Shown here: positions 28,358 to 38,128 of the stretch, one piece after another
Layout of the letters: the number at the start of each line of letters is the position of its first letter
Position numbering within the stretch: position 1 is the stretch's first letter
Source of the DNA: Burkholderiaceae bacterium
GTDB taxonomy: Bacteria; Pseudomonadota; Gammaproteobacteria; Burkholderiales; Burkholderiaceae_E
Reading direction: 5' to 3'
NCBI GenBank assembly: GCA_021166725.1
Contig: JAJPES010000065.1
Span: 20,962 to 84,961, forward strand
Length of the DNA stretch: 64,000 nucleotides
Made by a program: the position numbers and the translations under genes
Notes under the pieces: generated by a model
Seen by the model: the letters and a program-made list of their open reading frames with translations, nothing else
Databases searched by the model: none
Told to the model about the DNA's origin: nothing

Positions 28358-29325
28358 AGCGCAATCCGAAACTCTTCGCCGCGGCGATCGCGGCCTGCGC
28401 GGCGGTCGCCTTCTCCGGCGCAGCGTCCGCGCAGGAGAAACTGCTGATCGGGGCGACGTCGGCCTCGTCGAGCCAGTACGGCTATTTCGTCGCGCTGTCG
28501 CAGCTGATCAACGCGAAGGTCCCCGGTGTCGAGAGCTCGGTGGTCGAGACCGGCGCCACCGTGGACAACCTGCGGCGCATCGGGCGCAACCAGATCGACC
28601 TCGGCCTCGTCACGACGAACGTCGGCTACCACGCGTATGCGGGCGTCGGCGACTTCGCCGGCAAGAAGGTCGACAGCCGACTGATGTTCGTCTATTCGCC
28701 GGCGCCGCAGAACGTCGTCGTGCGCGCCGACAGCGGCGCGCAGAAGCTCGCCGATCTCGCCGGCAAGCGCTTCAATCCGGGGCTGAAGGGATCGGCGACC
28801 GAGAAAACCGCCGAGAGCGTGTTCAAGGCGCTCGGCATTGCACCCGACTACGTGCGTGGATCGACCACCGACATCGTCGACTCGATCAAGGACAACCGCG
28901 TGATCGGCTACGTGAAATCGGGCGTGGGCGACAAGCTCGACGGCTCCTCGCTCGACATCGCGACCTTCACGCCGGTGCGCGTGCTCTCGCTCACGCCCGA
29001 GCAGAAGAAGACGGTCGCCGAGAAGTTCCCCGACCTGTCGGTGGTCGACATTCCGGCCGGCGCGGCCGAAGGCATTCCGGCGTACAGCACCTGGAGCTTC
29101 GGCCTGGCGGTGCACGCGCGTCCGGGCCTGTCCGACGAAACCGCGTACGGCATCGCGAAGGCCGTCTTCGAGGACAAGACGGTGCAGGTCGGCGCGATGA
29201 GCAGCCTGAAGGGCATCGACATGATCAAGCTCACGCTCGAGAACGGAACCGTCCCGTTGCATCCCGGCGTCGTGCGCTACCTGAAGGAGAAGGGCGTGTC
29301 GATTCCGCAGAAGCTGCTGCCCTGA
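28354..29325 (+). CDS. TAXI family TRAP transporter solute-binding protein
   Basis: Signal peptide, LLIGATSASSSQYGYFVALSQLINAKVPGVESSVVETGATVDNLRRIGRNQIDLGLV. Confidence 0.88.
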   Translation: MKRNPKLFAAAIAACAAVAFSGAASAQEKLLIGATSASSSQYGYFVALSQLINAKVPGVESSVVETGATVDNLRRIGRNQIDLGLVTTNVGYHAYAGVGDFAGKKVDSRLMFVYSPAPQNVVVRADSGAQKLADLAGKRFNPGLKGSATEKTAESVFKALGIAPDYVRGSTTDIVDSIKDNRVIGYVKSGVGDKLDGSSLDIATFTPVRVLSLTPEQKKTVAEKFPDLSVVDIPAGAAEGIPAYSTWSFGLAVHARPGLSDETAYGIAKAVFEDKTVQVGAMSSLKGIDMIKLTLENGTVPLHPGVVRYLKEKGVSIPQKLLP

Positions 29326-29350
29326 GCCCGTCCAGGCGGAGCCGACGGGC

Positions 29351-31258
29351 ATGAGCGAGCCGGCACGCGGCGCACGCGCATGGGCGACGAAGGCGCTCGC
29401 CGCGCTGCTGGGCGCCTTCATCCTCTACACGTCGGCCTTCGGCGCCTTCGAGGGCCTGATCCAGCGCGCGATCTTCCTCGCGCTGGTCGTGTGCCTGGGG
29501 CTGCTGATGTTCCCGCTGGGCGCCGGCAGGCCCTGGCGGCCCGCTGCAATCGTCGTCGACGCGTTGCTCGCGGCGGCGACGCTGGCCGCCTGCGGCTACG
29601 TCGTCGTGCACTACGACGAGATCATGACGAGCCTGCCGACGGCGACGCCGCTCGACGTCGCGCTCACGGTCGGCATCGTCGTCGCAGTGCTCGAAGTCTC
29701 GCGACGCGCGATCGGCAGCATCTTTCCGGCGATCGCGCTGGCCGGCATCGCCTATGCGCTGTTCGGGCAGTACGTTCCGGGTTCGCTCGGGCATCGCGGC
29801 TTCGACATACAGTTCGTCACCGAGACGCTGCTGCTCGGCGACCTCGGTATCTGGGGACTGCTCGTCGGCGTAGCGAGCACGACGATCGGCGCGTTCATTC
29901 TCTTCGGCAGCGTGCTGCTGTTCACCGGCGGCGGGCAGACCTTCATGGAGCTGGCGGTGCGCCTGAGCGGACGCAGCCCCGGCGGCGCAGCCAAGATCGC
30001 CACCGTCGCCTCGGGCCTGTTCGGTACGATCAGCGGCAGCGCGGTGGCCAACGTCGCCACCACCGGCAACTTCACCATTCCGCTGATGAAGCGGCTCGGC
30101 TATCCGCCCGCGCTCGCCGGCGGCATCGAGGCGGTCGCTTCCACCGGCGGACAGATCGCGCCGCCCGTGATGGGCGCCGCCGCCTTCGTGATGGCGGAGA
30201 TCATCGGGCGCAGCTACTTCGACATCGCGAAGTCCGCCGTGCTGCCGGCGTTCCTGTTCTATCTCGGCTGCTTCGCCACCATCCACTTCATCGCGCTCGA
30301 CCGCGGGCTGCGCGTCGTTCCCGAGGACGAAATGCCCGCGTGGCGCACCGTGCTCGCACCTCGGCGAACGATTCCGATCGTCGCCGCCTTCGCGGCGCTG
30401 CTCTACGGCGTGCTCACCGGCCGCTCGGTGCAGAGCGCCGCCTTCTTCGGCGTCGTCGGCCTGTTCGCCTCCTACCTGCTGCTGAACGTGCGTTCGGTCG
30501 CGGACCTCGGCCGCTCGCTGCGCGTGATCGTCGACAGCCTGGAGGACGCCGGCAAGGCGCTCGTGATGATCGGCGTGCTGCTCGCCGGCGCGCAGATCCT
30601 CGTGAGCATGGTCAACATGACCGGGCTCGGCGTTGCCCTGTCGTCGATGATCGTCGCGCTGGCGGCCAACGAGATCTGGCTCATCGCGCTCGTCACCGCG
30701 CTCGTCTGCACGGTGCTCGGCATGGGCATGCCGACCACCGCCGCCTACGTGCTGGTGGCCGCCGTGCTTGCGCCTGCGCTGACCAAGGTCGGCCTGGACC
30801 CGATCGTCGCGCACATGTTCGTGTTCTATTACGCGACCATCTCGGTGATCACGCCGCCCGTGTGCGTTGCGGTGTTCGTCGCCGCCGGCATCGCGCAGAC
30901 GAACTGGCTTTCGGTGGCGCGCGAAGCGGTCAAGCTCGGAGCGGTCACCTATGTGATCCCGTTCATGTTCATCGCCTATCCGGGCATGCTGGCCACCGGC
31001 AGCGCGCTCGATTTCTTCGAGGCGATCGTCTCCGGTACCGTGTTCACCATGGCCTTCGCGATGTTCTTCGGCGGAGCGCGTTTCTTCGCTTCCCGCCTTC
31101 TCAACGCGGCGGTGTTGCTGGCGATCGCGCTGCTGTCGGCGTTGCCCACCTGGTACGGACTGGGCGTGTCCACCGTCGGCCTGCTGTTGCTCTGGACGAT
31201 GCGTCGAAGCCGCCTGCATGCTCCGGTCCATGCAGCGGCGTCCGAAGTAGCCCGATGA
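29351..31258 (+). CDS. TRAP transporter fused permease (4TM/12TM)
   Basis: Long polytopic ORF, GTISGSAVANVATTGNFTIPLMKRLGYPPALAGGIEAVASTGGQIAPPVMGAAAF. Confidence 0.93.
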   Translation: MSEPARGARAWATKALAALLGAFILYTSAFGAFEGLIQRAIFLALVVCLGLLMFPLGAGRPWRPAAIVVDALLAAATLAACGYVVVHYDEIMTSLPTATPLDVALTVGIVVAVLEVSRRAIGSIFPAIALAGIAYALFGQYVPGSLGHRGFDIQFVTETLLLGDLGIWGLLVGVASTTIGAFILFGSVLLFTGGGQTFMELAVRLSGRSPGGAAKIATVASGLFGTISGSAVANVATTGNFTIPLMKRLGYPPALAGGIEAVASTGGQIAPPVMGAAAFVMAEIIGRSYFDIAKSAVLPAFLFYLGCFATIHFIALDRGLRVVPEDEMPAWRTVLAPRRTIPIVAAFAALLYGVLTGRSVQSAAFFGVVGLFASYLLLNVRSVADLGRSLRVIVDSLEDAGKALVMIGVLLAGAQILVSMVNMTGLGVALSSMIVALAANEIWLIALVTALVCTVLGMGMPTTAAYVLVAAVLAPALTKVGLDPIVAHMFVFYYATISVITPPVCVAVFVAAGIAQTNWLSVAREAVKLGAVTYVIPFMFIAYPGMLATGSALDFFEAIVSGTVFTMAFAMFFGGARFFASRLLNAAVLLAIALLSALPTWYGLGVSTVGLLLLWTMRRSRLHAPVHAAASEVAR

Positions 31259-32172
31259 CAACCGGAGAGACAATAGCGACCGTTGCCGTGGTCGGATGCG
31301 GCACCGTCGGCGCGAGCTGGGCGGCGCTGTTCGTCGCGCACGGTCTGCAGGTGCAGGCAACCGATCCGGCGCCGGGCGCAGAAGCGCGTCTGCGCGAATT
31401 CGTCGAGCGGGCGCGTGAGCCGCTGCGCGCCCTCGGCCACGCGGGCGAGGGGCGGCTCGATTTCACGAGCGAGCTCGAGCAGGCGATCGATGGTGCGCAC
31501 TTCGTGCAGGAGAACGCACCGGAGAACGAAGACACGAAGCGCGCGCTGCTCGCACGCATCGATCGCCTCGCCCCGCCCGAGGTCATCGTCGCCGGAAGCA
31601 CGTCGTCGCTGCTGCGCAGCCGTCTCGTCGTCGACTGCGTGCATCGACGCCGGCACATCTGCGCGCATCCGTTCAATCCGCCGCACCTCGTGCCGCTGGT
31701 CGAGATCGTCGGCGAGGACGACGAAGTCGTGCAGCGCGCGGTTCGTTTCTACCGGGGGCTCGGCCGGCATCCGATCGTCCTGCGAAAGGAGATGCCCGGC
31801 CATGTCGCGAACCGCATGGCGTCGGCGCTGTGGCGCGAGGCGGTGTACCTCGTCGAGCAGGGGGTTGCCAGCGTCGAGGACATCGACGCCGCGGTAACGC
31901 ACGGCCCGGGCTTGCGCTGGGCGATCTTCGGTCCGCACCTCACCTACCATCTCGGTGGTGGCGAGGGTGGCATCGAGCATTACCTCGAGCACCTGGGTCC
32001 GAGCCAGGCGCGCCGCTGGGCGTCGCTCGGCGCGCCGGTGCTCGACGATGCGACGAAGCGCGCGCTGGTCGACGGCGTGCTGGAGGAGGCAGCCGGGCGT
32101 TCGGTCGGCGAGCTCGAACGAGCCCGCGACGCCGCGCTGGTCGCCCTGCTGCGAACGCTCGTCCGCCGCTGA
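31255..32172 (+). CDS. 3-hydroxyacyl-CoA dehydrogenase / carnitine dehydrogenase-like NAD-binding protein
   Basis: VAVVGCGTVGASWAALFVAHGLQVQATDP...FVQENAPENEDTKRALLARID...ICAHPFNPPHLVPLVEIV...KEMPGHVANRM. Confidence 0.9.
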   Translation: MTTGETIATVAVVGCGTVGASWAALFVAHGLQVQATDPAPGAEARLREFVERAREPLRALGHAGEGRLDFTSELEQAIDGAHFVQENAPENEDTKRALLARIDRLAPPEVIVAGSTSSLLRSRLVVDCVHRRRHICAHPFNPPHLVPLVEIVGEDDEVVQRAVRFYRGLGRHPIVLRKEMPGHVANRMASALWREAVYLVEQGVASVEDIDAAVTHGPGLRWAIFGPHLTYHLGGGEGGIEHYLEHLGPSQARRWASLGAPVLDDATKRALVDGVLEEAAGRSVGELERARDAALVALLRTLVRR

Positions 32173-32257
32173 GCGGCGGCCCGGGCCGCGTTTCCCCGCG
32201 GATCGGCGATCATTCGGCCCAGGTGCCAGCCTGCTCGCGCTCGTGCGAGCCCGCCCG

Positions 32258-33295
32258 ATGATCCTTTCGCCATGCCGAGCCGCGTGGTCCGCCAGCGCGC
32301 AGCGCTTCCCCGCGTTGCGTGCGGTGCTGGCCTGCCTGTTCGCAGTTGCGGCACTGTCGGCCGGCTGCTCGGGTCGCTCCTCGACGCCGTTGCAGGGCTA
32401 CGTCGAAGGCGAGTTCGTGCTCGTCGCCTCGCCCTACGGCGGCACGCTCGAGCGCCTTTCGGTGGCACGCGGCGGCACGGTGAAGCGCGGCGATGCGCTG
32501 TTCAAGATCGAGGACTCCTTCGAGCAGGCGGCCGTCGACGAGGCGCAGGCGCGCGTCGAGGCGGCGCAGGCGCAGATCGAGAACCTGAGTGCCTCGCGTC
32601 GCGTCGCCGAAATCGACGCGCTGCAGCAGCAGGCGGCCGCAGCTCGCGCGTCGCTCGCGTTGTCGGAGGAAACGCTCCGGCAGCAGCAGCGGCTTCGTTC
32701 GCAGGGCTTCGTCTCGCAGGCGAGCCTCGATGCTGCGCGCTCGGCGAAAGAAAGGGACGCGGCCCAGCTTGCACAGGCGCAGGCGCAGGTGCGCAATGCG
32801 CAGGCGAGCATCGGACGCGAGCCGGAGATCGCGGCCGCGCGCGCCGAGCTGGAGGCGGCGCGCGCGGCGTACCAGCAGGCGGCTACGCGCGTCGAGCAGA
32901 AGGCGCCCGTCGCGCCTGCCGATGCGGTGGTGGCCGACACGTATTTCCACGTCGGCGAGTCGGTGCCGGCGGGCGCGCCCGTCGTGAGCCTGCTGCCCCC
33001 GCACAACGTGAAGCTGCGCTTCTTCGTGCCGCAGGCACGGGTGGGCGCGCTGCGCATCGGCGATGCCGTGCGCGCGCATTGCGACGGATGCGAGATGCCG
33101 ATCGACGCGCGCGTGTCGTTCATCGCGCCGCGCGCCGAGTACACGCCGCCGGTGATCTACGGCGAGAATGCGCGCCAGAAGCTCGTCTTCCTGGTGGAGG
33201 CGCGACCCTCGCCCACCGCGGCGGCACGCCTGCACCCCGGGCAGCCGCTCGACGTCGAGCTTCTCGGCACGCAGCAGGGCGGAGCACCCGGGTGA
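32258..33295 (+). CDS. HlyD-family periplasmic adaptor (membrane fusion protein)
   Basis: Lipobox ALSAGC, YVEGEFVLVASPYGGTLERLSVARGGTVKRGDALFKIEDSFEQAAVDEAQARVEAAQAQ; followed by ABC ATPase and permease. Confidence 0.88.
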   Translation: MILSPCRAAWSASAQRFPALRAVLACLFAVAALSAGCSGRSSTPLQGYVEGEFVLVASPYGGTLERLSVARGGTVKRGDALFKIEDSFEQAAVDEAQARVEAAQAQIENLSASRRVAEIDALQQQAAAARASLALSEETLRQQQRLRSQGFVSQASLDAARSAKERDAAQLAQAQAQVRNAQASIGREPEIAAARAELEAARAAYQQAATRVEQKAPVAPADAVVADTYFHVGESVPAGAPVVSLLPPHNVKLRFFVPQARVGALRIGDAVRAHCDGCEMPIDARVSFIAPRAEYTPPVIYGENARQKLVFLVEARPSPTAAARLHPGQPLDVELLGTQQGGAPG

Positions 33296-33326
33296 CGCGG
33301 GGCCGGCAGCGACCGGAGGCGCGCCA

Positions 33327-34322
33327 GTGAGCGAAACGCGCGTGCCCGACGCCGATCCAGGGGGCCCGGCACTCGCGATCGACGTAGTCGGGCTGGACAA
33401 GCATTTCGGCGACAAGCACGTCGTCGTCGACCTGTCGCTGCAGGTGCGCGAAGGGGAGATCTTCGGCTTCCTCGGGCCGAACGGCAGCGGCAAGACGACG
33501 TCGATCCGGATGATGTGCGGGCTGCTGCGCCCCGACAGCGGTAGCGGCACCTGCCTGGGTTACGACGTGATCCACCAGACCGAACAGATCAAGCGTCGCG
33601 TCGGCTACATGACGCAGCGCTTCTCGCTGTGGGAAGACCTGACGATCGCGGAGAACCTCGACTTCGTGGCGCGCATGTACGAGGTGCCCCGGCGGCGCGA
33701 GGCGGTCGCCCGCGCTCTTCGCGCGCTCGGCCTGGCCGACCGAAGCGCGCAGCTCGCCGGCGCGTTGTCGGGCGGCTGGAAGCAGCGCCTCGCGCTCGCC
33801 GCGTGCCTGCTGCACCAGCCGCGCCTGCTGCTGCTCGACGAGCCCACGGCCGGCGTCGACCCGAAGGCGCGCCGCGATTTCTGGGACGAGATCCACCGGC
33901 TCGCCGCCGGCGGCATCTCGGTGCTCGTCTCGACGCACTACATGGACGAGGCCGAGCGCTGCCATCGCCTGGCCTACATCGCCGAGGGGCGGCTGCTCGC
34001 GCAGGGCACCGCCGACGAGGTGATCGCCGGGCAGCATATCGCCGCGTGGTCGGTGGCCGGGCGCGATGCGCCCGACGAGGTCGCGCGGCTTCGCGCGTTG
34101 CCCGGCGTCGTTCGCGTCACCTCGTTCGGCAACACGCTGCACGTCACCGGCCACGATGCCGCGCTGCTCGAACAGAGCATGCAGTCGGTTGCGCTGCGCG
34201 AGCACCTGCACGTGCAACGCATCGAACCGACGCTCGAGGATGCGTTCATCAGCCTGATGGACGCGCCGGCAGCCGGTCGCACGCCGCGGGCGCGCCCCGT
34301 CGCGGACGGCGCATCGAGGTGA
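33327..34322 (+). CDS. ABC transporter ATP-binding protein
   Basis: Walker A GPNGSGKTTS, LSGGWKQRLALAACLLHQPRLLLLDEPTAGVD. Confidence 0.93.
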   Translation: MSETRVPDADPGGPALAIDVVGLDKHFGDKHVVVDLSLQVREGEIFGFLGPNGSGKTTSIRMMCGLLRPDSGSGTCLGYDVIHQTEQIKRRVGYMTQRFSLWEDLTIAENLDFVARMYEVPRRREAVARALRALGLADRSAQLAGALSGGWKQRLALAACLLHQPRLLLLDEPTAGVDPKARRDFWDEIHRLAAGGISVLVSTHYMDEAERCHRLAYIAEGRLLAQGTADEVIAGQHIAAWSVAGRDAPDEVARLRALPGVVRVTSFGNTLHVTGHDAALLEQSMQSVALREHLHVQRIEPTLEDAFISLMDAPAAGRTPRARPVADGASR

Positions 34323-35452
34323 CGCGCTTTTCGCCGAGCCGCTGGTGGGGCATCGTCGTCAAGGAGTTCATCCAGCTCCAGCGCGACCGACTCACCTTCG
34401 GCATGATCGTCGGCATCCCGGTGATGCAGCTGCTGCTGTTCGGCTTCGCGATCAACACCGATCCGCGGCACCTGCCCACCGTCGTGCTCGCGCTCGACCA
34501 CAGCGTCTTCTCGCGCAGCATCGTCGCCGGCCTGCAGAACACCGGCTACTTCGAGGTGGTCGCCTCGGCGCGCTCGTCCGAAGAAGTCGACGAGATGCTC
34601 TCGCGCGGCGACGTGCAGTTCGCAGTGACGATTCCCGAGGACTTCTCGCGCCGCCTCGTGCGCGGCGAGCGGCCCGCGCTGCTGGTCGAGGCCGACGCAA
34701 CGGACCCGGCCGCCACCGGCGCCGCGCTCGCTTCGCTCGACACGATGGTCGCGGCGGTCGTCGCGCGCGATGCAACGGGCGTGCTGCTGCCGCGCGCGCC
34801 GCCGCCGTCGCCGGTCGAGCTGCGGCTGCACCGTCGCTACAACCCCGAAGGCATCACCCAGTACAACATCGTTCCGGGGCTGCTCGGCGTGATCCTCACG
34901 ATGACGATGGTGATGATGACGAGCCTGGCGCTGACGCGCGAACGCGAGCGGGGCACCTGGGAGAACCTGATCGCCACGCCGGCGCTGCCGATCGAGGTGA
35001 TGACCGGCAAGATCGTCCCCTACGTGGCGATCGGGCTCGTGCAGGTCGGGCTGGTGCTGGCCGCCGCGCGCTGGGTGTTCGACATTCCACTGCGCGGCAG
35101 CCTCTTCGTGCTGTTCGCCGCTGTGCTGCTGTTCATTGCGACGAACCTGGTGCTCGGCATCACCTTCTCGTCGATCGCGCGCAACCAGCTGCAGGCGCTG
35201 CAGATGACGATCTTCTTCTTCCTGCCGTCGATCCTGCTGTCGGGCTTCATGTTCCCGTTTCGCGGCATGCCCGAGTGGGCGCAATGGCTGGGGTCGCTGC
35301 TGCCGCTGACGCACTTCCTCGTGCTCGTGCGCGGCATCCTGCTCAAGGGCAACGGCTGGCACGAGCTGTGGCCGCAGGTGTGGCCGATCGCGCTGTTCGC
35401 GGTCGTGGCGGTCGCCGTGGGGCTGCGATTCTATCGCAGGACGCTGGACTGA
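34319..35452 (+). CDS. ABC-2 type transporter permease
   Basis: GTG start; KEFIQLQRDRLTFGMIVGIPVMQLLLFGFAINTDPRHLPTVVLALDHS plus C-terminal TM helices. Confidence 0.9.
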   Translation: MTRFSPSRWWGIVVKEFIQLQRDRLTFGMIVGIPVMQLLLFGFAINTDPRHLPTVVLALDHSVFSRSIVAGLQNTGYFEVVASARSSEEVDEMLSRGDVQFAVTIPEDFSRRLVRGERPALLVEADATDPAATGAALASLDTMVAAVVARDATGVLLPRAPPPSPVELRLHRRYNPEGITQYNIVPGLLGVILTMTMVMMTSLALTRERERGTWENLIATPALPIEVMTGKIVPYVAIGLVQVGLVLAAARWVFDIPLRGSLFVLFAAVLLFIATNLVLGITFSSIARNQLQALQMTIFFFLPSILLSGFMFPFRGMPEWAQWLGSLLPLTHFLVLVRGILLKGNGWHELWPQVWPIALFAVVAVAVGLRFYRRTLD

Positions 35453-35474
35453 CGATGCGCCGGAGCTCCGGCGT

Positions 35475-36311
35475 TCAGAGCATCTCGAGCGGCGTCGGCC
35501 CGTCGGGCGGCGCGAACAGTCGATCGAGCTCGTCGGACTCCTGAGGCGACAGCGGCCGCTGCAGCACCTCGGCGTTCTCGCGCAGGCGTTCGCGGTGTGA
35601 GGTTTTCGGGATCGCGATCACGCCGGGCTTCGACAGCAGCCACGCGAGCGCGAGCTGCGCCGGCGTGCGTTCGACGCGTTTCGCCATCTCCTGCAGTCGC
35701 CGGTCTCGCAGCAGCCTTGCCTGCTCGATCGGCGAATAGGCCATCACCGGGATCGAGCGCTCGCGCAGCCACGGCAGCAGGTCCCATTCGATGCCGCGCC
35801 GGCCGAGGTTGTAGAGCAGCTGGTGGGCGGCACAATGCGTGCCGTCGGGCAGCGACCACAGCTCGCGCATCTCGCCGAGGTCGAGATTGCTCACGCCCCA
35901 ATGGCGGATCTTTCCCGCGCGGCGCAGCGCCTCGAAACCCTCGACGGTGTCGGCGAGCGCAAAACTGCCGCTCCAGTGCAGCAGATACAGGTCGATGCAG
36001 TCGGTGCGCAGCCGCTTCAAGCTGCGCTCGCAGGCGGCAACGCTGCCGTCGCGTGAAGCGTTCGACGGCAGCACTTTGGTGACCAGGAAAACCTGGTCGC
36101 GCCGTCCGCCGATTGCTTCGCCGACCAGCGATTCGGAGCGTCCGTCGCCGTACATCTCGGCGGTGTCGATCACCGTGAGCCCGAGGTCGAGGCCGAGGCG
36201 GATGGTGGCGATCTCCTCGGCACGCGCGGCGCCCGTCTCGCCCAGGTTCCACGTGCCCATGCCGAGCGCGGCAAGGCGCTCGCCTCCGGGGAGGGGGACA
36301 GTGGAAGTCAT
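35475..36311 (-). CDS. aldo/keto reductase
   Basis: ALGMGTWNLG...VIDTAEMYGDGRSESLVGEAI...DLYLLHW...WGVSNLD...IPKTSHRERLRENAEVL. Confidence 0.92.
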   Translation of the reverse strand: MTSTVPLPGGERLAALGMGTWNLGETGAARAEEIATIRLGLDLGLTVIDTAEMYGDGRSESLVGEAIGGRRDQVFLVTKVLPSNASRDGSVAACERSLKRLRTDCIDLYLLHWSGSFALADTVEGFEALRRAGKIRHWGVSNLDLGEMRELWSLPDGTHCAAHQLLYNLGRRGIEWDLLPWLRERSIPVMAYSPIEQARLLRDRRLQEMAKRVERTPAQLALAWLLSKPGVIAIPKTSHRERLRENAEVLQRPLSPQESDELDRLFAPPDGPTPLEML

Positions 36312-36388
36312 CGGTTGACGATACTCCGGCCCGAATTGCGCCGCCTGGAGGACGAATGCGAGATGTCTCGAGATGGCAGCGTTCGATA

Positions 36389-36399
36389 TGTACTGTACA
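36389..36399. promoter_or_regulatory. candidate TA operator, palindrome TGTACTGTACA
   Basis: Inverted repeat 9 bp upstream of the RHH antitoxin ATG. Confidence 0.4.
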
Positions 36400-36407
36400 T
36401 TACAGAA

Positions 36408-36710
36408 ATGACACAGATCAACCTGCACGTTACCCCTGATTTCGAAGAAGCCCTCGAGGCGCTGATGCGTGGCCGTGCGCTGCGGAGCAAGTCCGAAGCG
36501 ATCCGGCACGCGGTGCAGGAGGCCGCGGCGCCATATCTCGCCGTGCCTCCACGGGATTTCTCGTTGTTGCAAGGACTGCTGCTGCGCAGGTGCGCCAAGA
36601 AAGGCGAAGCGACCGGTCGTCCGATTGCCGAGTTGGAACGCGAGATCGACGACGAGATGGACCGCGCGCTGGCGCCTCGCCTGCCGGCGCCGAGCAAGCG
36701 CGCGAAATGA
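36408..36710 (+). CDS. VapB-like antitoxin (ribbon-helix-helix)
   Basis: MTQINLHVTPDFEEALEALMRGRALRSKSEAIRHAVQEA; overlaps PIN-domain toxin start. Confidence 0.75.
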   Translation: MTQINLHVTPDFEEALEALMRGRALRSKSEAIRHAVQEAAAPYLAVPPRDFSLLQGLLLRRCAKKGEATGRPIAELEREIDDEMDRALAPRLPAPSKRAK

Positions 36711-37117
36711 TCGTCGATACCTCCGTCGTCGTGGCACTTGCGGCCGGCGAGGCGAGCACCGGCTGGATCCGCAAGACGCTCGACGAACATGCCAGCGCTG
36801 CGTTGCGCATGTCCTGGGTGAACATCGCCGAGTGCGGAATGGTGCTCGAGCGCGCCGTGAGCGGCTCGTCCGAAGCCCTCGAAAGCGCGCTGGCCGCTAT
36901 CGGCATCGAAGCGCTCGAGGCCGATTACTCCATCCTGCGGCTGGCGATCGACGCCCGGGCGCGCTACCCACTGAACTTCGGCGATTGCTTCGCTTACGCG
37001 CATGCGCGTGCTCGAAACGAACCGCTGCTCACGCTGGACCGGGACTTCCTCGCTACCGATCTCGTCGACGTGTTGCACCCCCGGGCCCGTTCGCGCGGAG
37101 CGCGCGCAACGCGCTGA
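36707..37117 (+). CDS. VapC-like PIN-domain toxin
   Basis: MIVDTSVVVALAAGEASTGWIRKTL...FGDCFAYAHARARNEPLLTLDRDFLATD. Confidence 0.88.
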   Translation: MIVDTSVVVALAAGEASTGWIRKTLDEHASAALRMSWVNIAECGMVLERAVSGSSEALESALAAIGIEALEADYSILRLAIDARARYPLNFGDCFAYAHARARNEPLLTLDRDFLATDLVDVLHPRARSRGARATR

Positions 37118-37138
37118 CATCGCGCGCCTGCACGCCGC

Positions 37139-38074
37139 TCAGAATCGCGCCTCGGCGATCATCCGGCGGCGCATCGCCTCGTCCGGCATCACGCCCATGC
37201 CCGCCTGCGCATTCGCGCGCATGTGGTCCGGATTCCCCGTCCCCGGAATCGCGCAGGTCACCGCGGGGTGCGACACGACGAACTTCAGCAGCAACTGCGC
37301 CCAGCTGTCGCAGCCGATCTCGCTCGCCCACGAGGGCAGTGGCCGGTCGCGCAGCGAGCGCAGCAGCCCTCCGCCGCCGAACGGTCGATTGACCAGCACG
37401 GCGACGCCGCGCTCGGCAGCGAGCGGCAGGATGCGCTCGTCGGCCGTGCGTTCGTCGATCGAGTAGTTCAACTGCACGAAGTCGAGCGGTTCGGAACGCA
37501 GCACCTGCTCGAGCTGCGGATACGCGCTCGACGTGTAGTGCGTGACGCCGACGTAGCGGATGCGGCCGTTCTCCTTCCATTTGCGCAGCACCGGCAGGTG
37601 CGTTCGCCAGTCGACGAGGTTGTGCACCTGCATCAGGTCGATCGTCTTCGCGCGCAGCAGTAGCAACGACTCCTCCATCTGCCGCAGGCCGGCTTCGCGC
37701 CCGGAGGTCCAGACCTTCGTCGCGACGAAGGCACGATCGCGCGTGCGGGTCTGCTCGAGCAGCCGCCCCGCGACGTCTTCGGCGCGCCCGTACATCGGCG
37801 AGCTGTCGACGACCGAGCCGCCGGCGTCGAACAGCGCGAGCAGCACCTGGCGCAGGCGCTCGTATTCGGCGCCGGTGGGCGCGACGTCGAAACCCTGCCA
37901 GGTGCCGCAGCCGATGACGGGGAGCGGCTCGCCGGACGACGGGATCGGTTTGCGGTGCATCGTGACATCCCGGGAAGCATCGTGCTGCGCGAAGGTGGGC
38001 ACGGCGTGACGCGCCAGCGCAACCGCGGCCGCGCCGCGGGTCGCGATGCCGAGCATACGGCGGCGTGGGTTCAT
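37139..38074 (-). CDS. aldo/keto reductase with N-terminal signal-like segment
   Basis: PVIGCGTWQGFDVAPT...VVDSSPMYGRAEDVAGRLLEQTRTRDRAFVATKVWTSGREAGLRQMEESLLLLRAKTIDLMQVHN. Confidence 0.88.
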   Translation of the reverse strand: MNPRRRMLGIATRGAAAVALARHAVPTFAQHDASRDVTMHRKPIPSSGEPLPVIGCGTWQGFDVAPTGAEYERLRQVLLALFDAGGSVVDSSPMYGRAEDVAGRLLEQTRTRDRAFVATKVWTSGREAGLRQMEESLLLLRAKTIDLMQVHNLVDWRTHLPVLRKWKENGRIRYVGVTHYTSSAYPQLEQVLRSEPLDFVQLNYSIDERTADERILPLAAERGVAVLVNRPFGGGGLLRSLRDRPLPSWASEIGCDSWAQLLLKFVVSHPAVTCAIPGTGNPDHMRANAQAGMGVMPDEAMRRRMIAEARF

Positions 38075-38128
38075 GCTGCCGGTCGCGAGAGTCGTGCCGC
38101 CCCGCCCGATGTCGAACGTGCAGCAGTA

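Noticed and set aside
29231-31360. 709-aa minus ORF
   Set aside because: Antisense to the TRAP fused permease; His/Asp/Arg-rich shadow translation
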